Shown here: piece after piece, positions 47,101 through 60,900 of the stretch
How positions within the stretch are numbered: the stretch's first letter is position 1
Layout of the letters: each line of letters opens with the position of its first letter
Assembly: GCA_004352715.1 (NCBI GenBank)
Contig: SCFE01000053.1
Coordinates: 306,923-370,922 of the forward strand
Direction of reading: 5' to 3'
Length of the DNA: 64,000 nucleotides
From: Hofstenia miamia
Taxonomy: Eukaryota; Xenacoelomorpha; Acoela
Position numbers and translations under genes: made by a program
Notes under the pieces: model-generated
Database searches by the model: none
Seen by the model: only the letters and a program-made list of their open reading frames with translations
What the model was told of the DNA's origin: nothing

Positions 47101-49752
47101 NNNNNNNNNNNNNNNNNNNNNNNCCGCAGGCAGGTGCAACGCTACCCAAAAACCTGATTGACTCTCTTCATCATGCAGACGTTGACATCTATCCCAACGT
47201 AAGACAACTAATCTTGGTAGGATGCGTCTCCCCGATTGGTTCTTCAGAGGCAGAGAGGTCGTTTTCTGTACTCAGACGTCTGAAGAATCATCTCAGGAGC
47301 ACCATGTCCGAAGAACGGTGGGCGGGACTGACAATGATGGCCGTGCATTATCCGGAAGCGCACAATCTCTCAACTGACCAGTTGATTGAACATTTTGTTA
47401 AAGAAAATCCTAGACAAGTTTTTTGTCAATCAATCTTATTTGACTAATAAATTAAATTTTTGAAGTTAACAAACCATCTTCTAACCTTCTACATGTATTT
47501 ACATATAAAAAATTATACAGAATGAATGAACATTTGCAAAATCATATATAACATTTAAAATATTTCTGAATTCTACATCTACATTTTAAATGCCTAAAAT
47601 ATACATTTAAGAGTACAGAAAACACTACATATAAGAAAACATAGAGTACAAGAGAATTAGACGTCCGCTGCGTAATAGATACACACCAATGCGTAATACA
47701 TACATGTATGCATATAGGCCATATATTGCCAATACCCACCCACCCCCGCTAAAAAGCTGCATCCGCGCCTGTACCCAAATGCAGCAACAAAGAATAACCT
47801 GTTGTAATTAATTCCTTTGTAATTATTAATTTTGTTTATATCGTCTTTGTGCAATAAATATTCAGTGACGTTCAAATTTTGATCGATGTTGTTTACATTA
47901 CCTTAAGTTGCTTAAGACCTTATACACTGCCGTAAAGGTTTACTTAAAAATCCGATAGTGTAATTATCTACTTGAAACCTTACTTTACTTAAGAGCTGCC
48001 GGTAATACCCCGTTTACACGTGACATGAGACATGCATGTCTTGTGTTTTTAATGAGCGAATGTCACGTCTAAACACCCAAAACACGCGACATTCTCTACT
48101 TGAGTGGTTGAATGTCGCGTGTTTTGGGTGTTTAGACGTGACATTCGCTCGTTGAAAACACAAGACATGCATGTCTCATGTCACGTGTAAACGGGGTATA
48201 AGTACAATCTTTGTTTACTTTACTTATAGGTAGTGTACGACCACCCTTAGATTAAAACTGACGAGGATATTCTTTTTAGTAAATAATGTTCTTCTTAACA
48301 TCGAAATCTTCGAATTTATCAAAATCAAATAATATATCACATTAATATTGTATGCAGTTAATTTTTTTTTGATAAAGTTGCACAATAGCACTCGCATGCA
48401 CATCATAAATAAATCAAAATATATTCTTTTAGTTGACATTTCTGCTAATAAATTGGGTTTTATTTAACTCTTTATGCCTGTTAAACAATGGTTATACTTC
48501 ACTTTACTTTACGATAGTGTATGAGGTATTAAGTAAAGTAAAATCCAATTATAAAATTCTTTGGTTTACTTTACTTTACGGCAGTGTACGACTAGGGTAA
48601 GACATAACGTACTAAAAATTGATTTTAGGATTCTTACGTTTAATTCAACATATTCTTATTTAACTCGCTCTTTGGATATAGGGCCGATGTCTTAAATTGT
48701 TTGGATGTAATTATATACAATGATATGTAATCATACTATCTATCTATGAATATTTATTTCAAGCTACATAATAGCCCGACAAAGAGTATATGAAAAATTA
48801 ACAATTCTCCTCCAAATACTTAAGTGCCAATATTATGACGTTTATATTTTGCCTATAGATCGTATTCTGTAGTATCTCGCGCAGGCTAGAGTCGGCCCTG
48901 CTTGCAGAATAATTGCACATGACATGTGTAAGCAAACATCTAACTCAGGAAATAGTTAGATCATTAAATATAATGAGTATATCATATTGGAAATTAATAT
49001 ATTAGATATTTTTATGTTTTGATTTACATTTTTCTCACATTAAATGGCAGGTTTTGTTCTATAGGGCAATATTCATCCCTACACTTATTGAACATTAGAC
49101 TTAGGGATACGAACCTAGGCCTGGGTCTATACTACAGTTGGAATTTCAACTTCACGACTTTCTTGATTAAAATTTATATTAATGCCCTAAAAATAAATTT
49201 AATGAACGTCTGCTAAAATTTAACAACGTTTAGCATAAATTAATTTTAATATCAACGCATTGTATGTCATTAGCAAGTAATAGCAAAATTATTTTGACGA
49301 CATACTGTAACAACAAGGATCATTTTCTGCTCTGCACTACCATCATTTTCTAAATTATGCTTGAATCAAATAATGACAAATTTATATTGATTGTCAACTA
49401 AAACTTGGATTTAAGATATTTCACATTAATTTCAACAATTTCAGCCCTAACTAAACCAACTTACCATCAAATAATAATTAAAATTAGTGACCGGGACAAT
49501 CCGCAAAAATGAAAAGCAACAAACCAATGCCAAGTGTGCTCAATAAAACTCTTAGTCTTTTTAATTTATTGATGAATTTACCAAATGTTGTTAATAATCA
49601 CTGTGAGTTATCTTAAGGCATATAGTACAAAATTGTATGAAATTCAAGGTGTTTTCAAGATAACGTTCTCATAACACAAAAAAGATGTTATACCCTAAAC
49701 CACCTAATTAATTTGTATGTTTCTAAACCGAAAAATATAGTTCCGGTTCCAA

Positions 49753-49789
<37 letters not shown>

Positions 49790-51029
49790 TACTAGAAATA
49801 TGTATTCGACCATCTTGATATTTTGAATAAATAATGAACATTCATTGGATAGAGTGTGCCTAAGATTATAACTAAGTGTTACTTTGATTGAGAAAGGAAG
49901 ATTTGTATCTCTAATACCATAAAATATGTAGAATAACAATTGGCTATTAATTTTTAATCAAAATTAGAAAACTTGCATTGGAAAAATGATTCGGTCACCT
50001 GAAAAAATTTTAACAAATGAAAAAATTCGAAAAAAGTAAATTCAAAATAAGATACATAAATTAATAATTGATGCAATACAAGCACTTAGCAACAAAATTG
50101 TCTCTTCTAATATTTTGTAGGGTGGCCCTTTGACCGAATAACAGCTTCAAACCGATCAGAGATTGAAGCAAAAATTCTTTCAATAAAGCTGTTTTTAATT
50201 CATACAATTGTTTCTTTATTGCGCTCCACAGCTCGTCTTCAGATATTTGACCTCTTTCCACATATTTTCGATAATGTTAAGGTCTGGAGATTGGCCAGGC
50301 CAGTTAGCAAGGATAGCAACCCCATTATTGTGGAGGAAATTTTTCATTTCTTTTAATGTATGACATGGAGAACCATCCTACTGATATATTGAATCACTTG
50401 TAAGGAATGGCAAGAGTTCCTTTTCTAGAATCCGACCATATTAAGAGTTTAGTAGAGTACCAGTGATGTGAACAATCTTACGAAAGCCACACTTCCATAT
50501 TACACCCACACCATTATAGACTTCCCACCATAATTCATGGTCCCTTGAGTAAGTTGAGGCAAGAATCTGAACGTCTGCCCAGTTGGTCTCTTTATCAACA
50601 TTCTTTTCGATGATTATAGCTCAAATCTTGATTCATCTGAAAATATAACAAATGTTTGGAGATAATCAATTCGCGGATGGCAAGAGGTACTTAACCAAGC
50701 ATCATATATGGCGAAGAAAAACTGTTTTAGACATTTTCAATATAAATAGATAGAAAAAAGTTCCACCCCAATGAAATTTTTTTCAGATTCTCTGATTAGG
50801 TCTTAATTGGCCGAATACATTTTTCCAAGAAAAGATTAGCTAACTACAAGCATTGTAGCATTTCTCCTTGAGATTTAAGGTAAACGTGATAATTATGTCT
50901 CAACATTGATGCATTCCTCTTTCTGCAACCCCAAATCTAATTGAAAAATAACTATGACATTCTTGGCGTCAATTTCTTAGAAATATTTATGACAAATCAT
51001 GGGTTTAACATTCTTTTTAACAGTGCTGT

Positions 51030-51067
<38 letters not shown>

Positions 51068-51619
51068 TAAATCAACACTTTTCTTGGCCTATAATTTACG
51101 AATTACTGTTTCTATTAGGTTTACCAACATGATGTCAAATAATGCTGGTGGTGGCGGTGGAGGGATGGATCAACTCTGGCAAATGTAAGAGTTTTATATT
51201 CCCAAATTTTTAATGCTTTTATTTTTAAATTACGGGCTTTTCCAAGAAAGTTGTTGTTACATTCGTTACAGATAAAATTTTGTTTGCACTTTGCTTTTCA
51301 CTTCTGTCAAAACCAAATATTTTTATTAGGAATTTTTACAGAGTTTACATTTGTAATGACATAATTAGGCTTCTTTTAGCAATATTAATGCAACAACGCT
51401 TTTACTAAGTGTAGAAATTTACTAACTATGTTGTGCTTATATGAAGAAGTGTTTTTTTCAAGGCGGTTGCCCGGTTAAATGAACGCTGTTATTCTTTATA
51501 CACATGAAAATGTACTGTCTACTTTGAGTATTAAAACTATTTCTATATTTATATGAATAAATTATTCAAAAATGTAGCGTGTATGCTATATATCTGAACT
51601 AGTTATTATCGTGTTTGGG

Positions 51620-51682
<63 letters not shown>

Positions 51683-54600
51683 CCGAGTTCGGACCAAGTT
51701 TTTTGTACATAACCCCATAGGGGTCTTTCATTATCAGCTGTCTCAAAAAATATTAGGGTAATTTTATATATATATATATATACACGCATGCCCTGAATTT
51801 ATTAGATTAAATTGAAATTCTTAGATAAGTTACATGATGTTGCCAGCGGTATATCTATAAACTAATATCGCATGTGTCATTTGATAGTAATACTTATTGA
51901 ATAGCGTGTGTAGAACTTTGCATTAGAAATTCCAAAATGTATTAAACGAAATTATCATTATTGTCGTTGCACAATGTACGAGTAAACCAGTAAAACATTG
52001 TTTCATAATATGGTAAATATTAGGGTCTGGTATACATTTGTTGCGGTCACAGTTTCAATTGGAGAACATTACGATAAAATTAGGTACAATATTACGTTTT
52101 CTGCTGCTTGGCTTAGTAGTTCAAAAATAATTTAGTTTTAGTACATGTTCCCACAATAATGAAAGTACTTGGCAAAAGAAATGTAGCCATTAACCGAACC
52201 TCATTGTTTTAATAGCAATAAGGAGGTGATGCTAATTATTTTTTGAATATTCCTACTTAGAGGCTCGCTGTCTTTCGTTTGCTAACACATTCGTGTATGC
52301 TTTTTTGGTGTAATTCATTATTAGTCAACATCTTTCATGTGCTGGTTACTTTAAAAAGTCCGTGGTTTTTGGAATTTCTTGTTTTAACAAATTCCAGGCA
52401 TATTTGAACCTATTTTATAGAACGCTTCTTGCAAGAAATTAGTGGAAGTCATGCATCTCTTAAGAGCATGTGTCTTCACAGAATTTAGCACACGCAATAT
52501 TTTCATTCAAGTTCTTGGCATAGTTTTAACAAATGTGCATGCCATATCGAGCATGTCAAGTCAAGCTGCAAATTGCCTTGACTGTTAAATTGGTCAATGT
52601 GTTTTAAGCCCACGCACCCATGTTTTTTCCTGCCCACATAGGCCTACATATAATCAGTATTAGGAAAAAATCCGATTTAAATTTAAAAAATTTTATTTAA
52701 ATATTTGAAATCCTTTTGATACTAGAATTTTTGAAATACAATAATTAATCTATTTTAAATAAACTGAAGATAAAAAACATGCAAAACAATAAATTCAGAG
52801 CTTGCCAATTCATTCCAATACCAGGGCAATTACTTCAAAACAATTAGAATACACTACTTGTATCTCTTTTAGTGTACTTGATTTAAATCAATAATTGAAC
52901 TAATAATGTGCTTCGATTTATTCATTATTTGAATTATATCAATGGAAAAGTACAGGAAATCCTTCTTTCAAAGTTTTTCGCAACATTTGTTAAATTATTT
53001 ATCAATATGGAAGTTGATTCTGTTATCGGCCAACATAATTCTAATCCTCGTACTATTATTAATAGTCATGCGTGAAAGTTTAATTTTTCCAACTAGACTT
53101 AAAAATCAATATTTTCTTTGTTTTCTGTATTATCTTACAAACAAAAATAACCGAAATATTGAAATGCGCATTTGTTTTTGTTTCTAACAAATTTTCTTAG
53201 TTTGGTGTGTTTTGCGATTATTAGCCTTGAGATGTGTTCGCTTTAGCGCTTCCCTTTGCTAATATTTATGATTGCAATCTGCTAAAAACATAAACAGAAT
53301 CCGTTTCAATGATTAGATTTATAACCACGCATGTGTTAAAGTTTAACTACAAGCTGTGTTTCACCAAATCTAATCATTAATAAATTGAATGATTTCTTTT
53401 TATTCCCTATAATTTTCTCTTGAATTAAGTTTTTCATAATTTCACGTTAAACTTTTAATATATATATATATACTATGTGTATAGGTATACTATCGATTTG
53501 TACGCATTTTTCTTAAGAACACCGCTTTGTGTAGTTTATTTCGAAATGTATAGAAGGATTTTCTTTTGCTTATAGTTAATCTAGATAGCCCAAGTAATTG
53601 ACTTCACTTAAAAATAAGTAGAATGGTATCTAAATACAGAGTGCCTAATGATGTCAATTTTGTTTATTATATAATGATGAAATAATAGATAACTTCTTGA
53701 AACGAACAAAGCAAGGAATTCAAACCGATATGTATGCCAATTTTTTGAAATAACTGGTGTTCACAAGAAATTTGGAATAGTTGAAAATAGTATATGGAAG
53801 TAAAATGGTAGCTCTTAGAGCGAAAGTCAATGTATGTGGCATAGATTGATAATCAATATTTTGTTTTGTAGGCTTTAGAATCAGTTGCTTATCACTCTCA
53901 AGGCAATGCAGCAGCTTAAAGAAGAGGATCGCAGATCAATGGTAGTACAATACATGATTGCTCATCCTGAGGCTTCCATGCACAGTTTCGCACTATATTT
54001 GAAACAGCTCAACATTCTCCAATCTACTGTGTACAACATTATCAACAATTACAAAGAGAGAGGCGACATTGCGAGAAGTAGCGGCTCAGGAAGACAAGCT
54101 GAAAAGATGACTCTCTGTGGTTGAGGAAAAAGTGGTTTAAGGAAGTAACTGCAAACAAAGGCCTGTCTCAAAGACAAATTTCAGATTTCTCTAGGCTATA
54201 CCAATAAAATTTTAAAAAAGAGGGCATTTAAGAAAACAAAGAGGCCTCATGCGCCTGAAAGCAAATTGAAGCTCAGTGATTACGGATTTGCCGTCTCTAT
54301 CGAGAGGTTTTGTCAATGCAAGCCCCAGTTTGTTCTTGATGATGAGAGCTAATTTACTCTATATCATCACAGTATAGCTGGTAACGAGTATTATTATTCC
54401 ACGTCAAGAGTCGGTGCTAGCGGCGATGTCAAATTCTATTCATAGAAGAAATTCGAGAGGAAAGTCCTGGTCTGGATTCCTGTGAGTGATGCAGGAACTA
54501 CAAAGCCATACATTTGCCCTTCAAATTTTGCTGTCAAAAAGGACATTTATTCTGATAAATACATTCGTAAGCGCATGTTGTCATATGCGGAAGTCAACCA

Positions 54601-55458
54601 TGCTGACAGCAACTACATATTTTGACCCGATTTAGCATCAGTCCATTACGCCAACCTCAACTTCTCCACATTTGAAGTGCTTCAAATCGATTTTGTGCCA
54701 AAAACATTAATCCTCCATGCATTCCACACTTGAAGCCTATTGAGGGCTTTTAGTCCATCCTCAAAAAAGAAATTTATAAGCACAATTGGCAAGCAAGAGA
54801 CTTGGATCAACTCAAAAGAAGAGTTCAATGCTACTTAGCAAAATGGTCGCAAATGTTGTCATGATGTTCAATGTGAAAGGTCTATTGGGAAAGGCAAAAG
54901 AAAAATGTCCTGATTCTTTGATTCATTGACATGTTCTATTTCGTTAATATTTATTGCTTAATTTGTGTTGAAATATATTCATTGTAATTGGGTCGATTAG
55001 ATTTATAACGTTTTTGGGACTATTCCAAATTTCTAGTGAACACTCGTTACTTAAATTAACAGCCTCACAATGTAGGATGATCATAAAATTGCCATTTTTT
55101 AGGAAAATGAATGCAGTTGAGTAGCAATGCAATATTACGACTGTAATTACCCATATGCAGTTTGATGTGCTTGCGTGAATTAAGTAATACCGCTTTGCTC
55201 TTTGGAAAATTTATAAAGCGGTATCAGATTGGAATAAATAAACTCTACTGCTTCCATAGTACAAAGCGGATATATATATATATATATATNNNNNNNNNNN
55301 NNNNNNNNNNNNNNNNNNNNNNNNNNNNNNNNNNNNNNNNNNNNNNNNNNNNNNNNNNNNNNNNNNNNNNNNNNNNNNNNNNNNNNNNNNNNNNNNNNNN
55401 NNNNNNNNNNNNNNNNNNNNNNNNNNNNNNNNNNNNNNNNNNNNNNNNNNNTACAAAG

Positions 55459-55498
<40 letters not shown>

Positions 55499-57874
55499 GT
55501 CAAATTGACATATGACTGCATAAGCTGACGAGCAATGAAATAAATTCAAAGAAATGGGCATATTTTTAAAATAGAATAATTATAAATTTTAAGTATTTGT
55601 CTTTTTACACTTACAAAATTAAATCTAGCTACATTTTTTTGGGCTTCCTAATTCATCTTTAAGATACACATGGTCGCTGATGCTGAGGCAAATTATAAAC
55701 TGGGAGTTACTGAACAATAACGTAGCTACTGCGGGCATGGGGAGCAGGCCCGCCCCCAGATTGAAATAAGCCCCTCGCCCCTATAGAGAATAGTTAGCTT
55801 ATTAGAATATTGCGAAAAATTTGTTGTTTATTTTTTGTGGCCCTCCTTCCCCACATCACGTCGGCTGGCTAAGGCTTTGGACAAAATAAGAATCCCGTTC
55901 TGTAACCATTTTGATGTTGATCTTTTAATATGTATTGGATGTTTTCTATGTTAATTATGAAAGTATAGGATATGGAGTTACAACATTCGAGATTATTTCT
56001 GGTATTTTTGTTGAAAAATTATAGAATAGCGAGGAAGTGAAAACATCCAAAAGTAAGTTTCATAATTTCTCACTTAAGTGGACTTTATGAAATATCATAA
56101 GAACAAATTACCACTATATGTGATTATAATAGCAAGTCTAGTATGGACAATATAGAGCAATAGGCATTATTGTTAATCGATTTATACACCGATGCAAAAC
56201 CAGGCAGTTGCGATGTGCAGCTGAACATTTTAAAAAGAAACGAATTTTTTGAAAAAAATTCATTAAATATAAGTTTTCATAGATCATTTCATGCCATATT
56301 TTTCATGGTATTAGGTTGATTGGCTCGTGCACAACTACTTAAAAATGTATTACGCCTATTAGATATGAACATAAAACACTGATGTTTACGCCACTCCGTT
56401 ATATATACTGTTTTTTGCGGCGGCGAACAGCTCTAATTGGTCAGAATAATTGTGTGGCTGAAATATTCCAGAATCACTTACTAAATTAATACCCTGAGTA
56501 GATAACAAATACACATAATTAGCTTGTTGAATAATGCCCTCGAAATCGTATTGGGTCGATTGCACTTAGAAATAAATTGTGGGAAAATTATGAACAGTAA
56601 TTTATTTTGCTGATGATAGACTATTTGTGTAAGAATTGTGGTAGCATAATGTATTTACAAAATGAACGTGCCAATCCAGCGTATTCACGTGGTATTTAAT
56701 TTGTTTCATAGTTGGTAGTCTGGTATCAGTATGCTCACCTCGAACTACGTACAACACGCTTGTATTTACATAGGAGCTACAATAACATTTAAATTTAGTT
56801 TGTTATTTACGTAATGGAATCCCTCCTAAAATTTTGATAAGGGCCAAAGAGGGTAGTTAAAAATAAAAATTGTTATATCAAATATGTCTAACCCCTCTAT
56901 ACATACCCTTTTAAATATTCAAGTTCCATAAATTTGCAAAATCACCTAGGTTAATATTATTATTACAATTTGATAATGCTGATAAAAACTTAGTTAAAAG
57001 TAATATTATTTCTTGCTAAATATTTTAAATCATCATTCACAATTTTTGTATGTTTTGAATGGACATTATTTACAAGAAATGTTGGGTACATTGTATTTTA
57101 AGCGATTATCACAATTCAGCATTGCATTTCTAGTTCATTCCTTTTTCTAAACCAACTCATGCTATGTTCACATTCTTTAAGCTCATACAAAATCTACCAG
57201 TTGATATGATTAGAATTCTGGGATTTACTCATAAGCAGAAATCAAAATCAAAACTTTTTAAATGTGTAATTATAAAAATATTTGTAGGAGTCCTTCCTTA
57301 ACTTTGTCATTTGAAAATGGAATTCACTACTTAGCAAATAAATAACCTTGAAAAAATTGGAATACATTAAAAATGCATTTAAAATTTTTATAAAAATATA
57401 TATTTCTTGTAATTCACAACTAGAATACAAATTTTACAATAATGTTCATATGAAAACGCATAATTTAAATAGTCTGAAATAGTTGTTTGGTAACTATTGT
57501 GCATAGAGACTTTGGGAATTTAGGCCGCCATTCACGTAAATTACGTTTCTTAATTGTAATCAATAATCTTATTTTCTTGCTTATATTACTGAATTATTTA
57601 TAATTTTTTTATTTTAGTGTTTTAAAAAAATTTACATGCTTTTGATACTTTGAAACAGATTGTGAATAAGTACGAAAAACGTAAGACACACATTCTTTAG
57701 ATCGAATGTACAGGGGTTGCGCTGCTTCAATATTTAAAATTCCAATGTTTTCACACATTCAGAGGAGTAGACTTGCATATTTCCCAAATTTTTTGTAATA
57801 GCTCCTCGCTAATATAAATTATTTGAAATAGGTTTTCCTGAATATTTTAAGATTTATATAATTTTATTGTAAAG

Positions 57875-57911
<37 letters not shown>

Positions 57912-60900
57912 GAATTNNNNNNNNNNNNNNNNNNNNNNNNNNNNNNNNNNNNNNNNNNNNNNNNNNNNNNNNNNNNNNNNNNNNNNNNNNNNNNNNNNNN
58001 NNNNTATATATATATATATATATATAGTAGAATTCACCTAAGTGCAATTGCTCTAAATGCAATATTGCTATAAGTGCAACTGAATTTCAAACACGGGCCA
58101 AAACTGCTGGTTTCTCAAATTGAAATATTCGTATAGATGCAATTGCTCTAAGCGCAATATTGCTATAAGTTCAACTCATATTTATTTAAAAATAACGAAA
58201 TAAGTGCAACTATTGTTAAATTAATAATAATTCAGATTACAAAATGTTTATGGTATCAATTGGTTTTTAAACAAGGCAATACTTAATAAATGCTGTCAAA
58301 TGCTGTTTAAGAAGGAATATACCCGGGTGGAGACGCAATGCCTAAAATTTACGGGACTTTGCAGACAAATTGGCTCCCATTCACCAATTAATAGTCGGTT
58401 TTAAGCAAGGCCTTCGCTGTTTATTAATCCACTCATCCTCTTTAATTGACTCCGATTGTGATTGGCTAAAACTGTATTCAGGTTGTGAGGATATTAAGTT
58501 CACTTGAATCAAAAAGAACCGCTAAGACGTTATTAATATATTCCAAATTGATTCACTGATCGCGGTAGGATTACAAGAGTAAAGACCACATCATTTGATG
58601 TCATCGATACCCATCACTAAACTAGCTTTCAAACATTGCTCACTGAATTGAAGGTCTCTCTGATGCTTTAATTTTGAAGACCCTATAAATTTGGTTAAGC
58701 TTTTGAATTAGGACAACCACCTGATTTCTAAACTAGATATCAATTTGATAAAGCAATTTTTTGCAGAGCTATTCATGGAGAAGCAGCGTCTGCTCCGCAA
58801 GAAGACATCGCTTGTTGGAAGGAGAATGTTCTATCTGGAGTTCTGCGAGAACATCTCCGAAATGATATATTCAATTTAAATAAAATGGGTTTATTTTGGA
58901 AGCTGCTTCCCAGTAAGGCACACGACTTTAAGAAAAAGGCATAGATTTGGGGAAGAAAGCAAAGGAGCAAATCACCGTTTTGTTTGGTGCAAGTTCTGAT
59001 GAATGAAAGTGCCTTTATTGATTATTGCGAAATCGAAGACACCTCGTTGCTGTCGTGGTCAGAACTTATTACTTTCATACTATATTGTATTACTTGAGAA
59101 ATTTTTACCAAATACATTTTCAAACTTGCCAGAAATTAGCCTGACTGATCGGAACATCCCAAAATTTAAAAACTGTGAAACTGTTTTTCTCCTTCCTAAT
59201 ATGACATCAATCTCTCAATCCATGGATTCGGGTGTTATCAAAAAACTTGAAGCATTACCACCGTATTCATTTGATTCGATTTCGAATTCTTACAATCAAT
59301 GATGCGGAATTATAATATAATTCAACATTCTACAAGCTTTGCGTTTACTAGATCGCTCATGGCAAAGTGTAAATGCAACAACCATACGTAACTGTTTTAA
59401 TCACGCCGGATTTGACCCATCATTGTCAGAGTATAGGGACATTACAGATGCACACGCACCAAATGATGACATTCTGCTTGCTCATTCCTCAAATGTAGGA
59501 GTATTTCGATGGTGTATCTTTCAAAAATTAATTGAACTGAACAATAGAATGTCCTATTGATACTGTAGTTGCGACCTCATCTCATCTGAAGCAGCTATCC
59601 TTTGATTACGAATTTGACCTGGAAGCAGTTCATGCAGTTGAACCCATCAATTGCACATCATCTGAAAAAATTAAGGCAGTTGACGCATTGGATCTTTTTT
59701 CCAAAAGACGATTGATTGTAATATCCATTGGTCTAAGCTTTTCTATATTTAGAATTCATGAGCAACGGTAATTTAGAAATATTATGTTGTACTGCCTTCT
59801 TTAGCTGTGGCCTAAAATTCGGTATGAAATTTGTACCCTTTGCCAGCAGATTAAATTATGACTAATTTAGCGTTTTTGAGAAATTCACGACTTTACTTAG
59901 ACTACAAGAATGTTTCAACGATACATAGCTATTATCTTTAAGTTGAAAATTAAGAAATAAATCAATTAGTTTAAATGTAGGTTATATTGATTTAACAAAG
60001 AATAATACTTTTTGGGATGCATGGAAAATTGATGATGGGTTTGGAAATTTCCTCCCCATGTGAAGCAATCATGGCTTTTGTTTGTAAGTTGTGGCTTAAA
60101 AAGGCTTCGTCCTATCTAATATTGAGAATTCCATTCTAATAATGTTTCTCCTTTTGTTATAGAAATCTTCTAACACCAGCCTTCTAGGTTGAAAATCATC
60201 TTGGGAATTATTTGAATTGTACGCCAAGGTTGTCTGATGTGAATTGGAAGGTTTTCTGATGTGAAGTAGGTTGTCTGATGTGAAGTAGCGTGATTTGAAA
60301 CAAATGTTGGCGGATTATTTGTATTTTTACCTCATAGTTCTGGCCCTAGATTAACATTAGTCGCCATATCTCTAATGTCTAATTCTTCTATGATCTCTTG
60401 AAGATTTGTAGGTTGTTCTGGGGCTTCAGGTGGACTAGATTCATCATTTTCAAGACCAGAGCTTGTCATTGATTCTGAAATCATTGTAGAGCTATCTATC
60501 ATCTCGCTACGTTTTTGGTTCTCATTAATCTTGAATTCCCTAAGCCATTATTAATTTGTTTTGAATTCAAATTTATCTATTTTAAATTCTTTTTCATACA
60601 TGAATCATTTATATCAAGCTTTAGTACTTCTGCCAATTTATTAAAATATGTATTGGTTTCATAACATAAAGCTTATTGAGGCCTTATAAGTTGCTACGCA
60701 ATTCACTTTACGTAAATCACTTTTAGTAATTGTTACAGGATAATCACAAATAAAGAGTGATTAGACTACGCGTTCTGCACACCAATCACGCACGATTTCT
60801 TCGTGATCATCACATCGCTAATTATTTCGGGTGGTTAGACGTGAATGCTTTCAAAAGTGACAGATCACTGTTAACCAATCAACTACTCTAACCTTGGCCT

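Larger units (their letters stand above)
45760..48597 (+). mobile_element. PIF/Harbinger-like foldback element
   Basis: Outer ends CCCTAGTCGTACACTGCC and its perfect inverse are flanked by taa on both sides (45757–45759; 48598–48600), the 3-bp target typical of PIF/Harbinger. The inverted similarity extends about 260–370 bp inward (45760–46020 against 48230–48597), with several copies of TACACTGCCGTAAAG. No Harbinger transposase is seen. A hAT and a smaller palindromic element are nested inside. Confidence 0.75.

Noticed and set aside
46181-47779. Clean 8-bp target duplication around the second hAT
   Set aside because: gtttaccc and tacccaaa share only taccc; the ends may be shifted or mutated, so no duplication is claimed.
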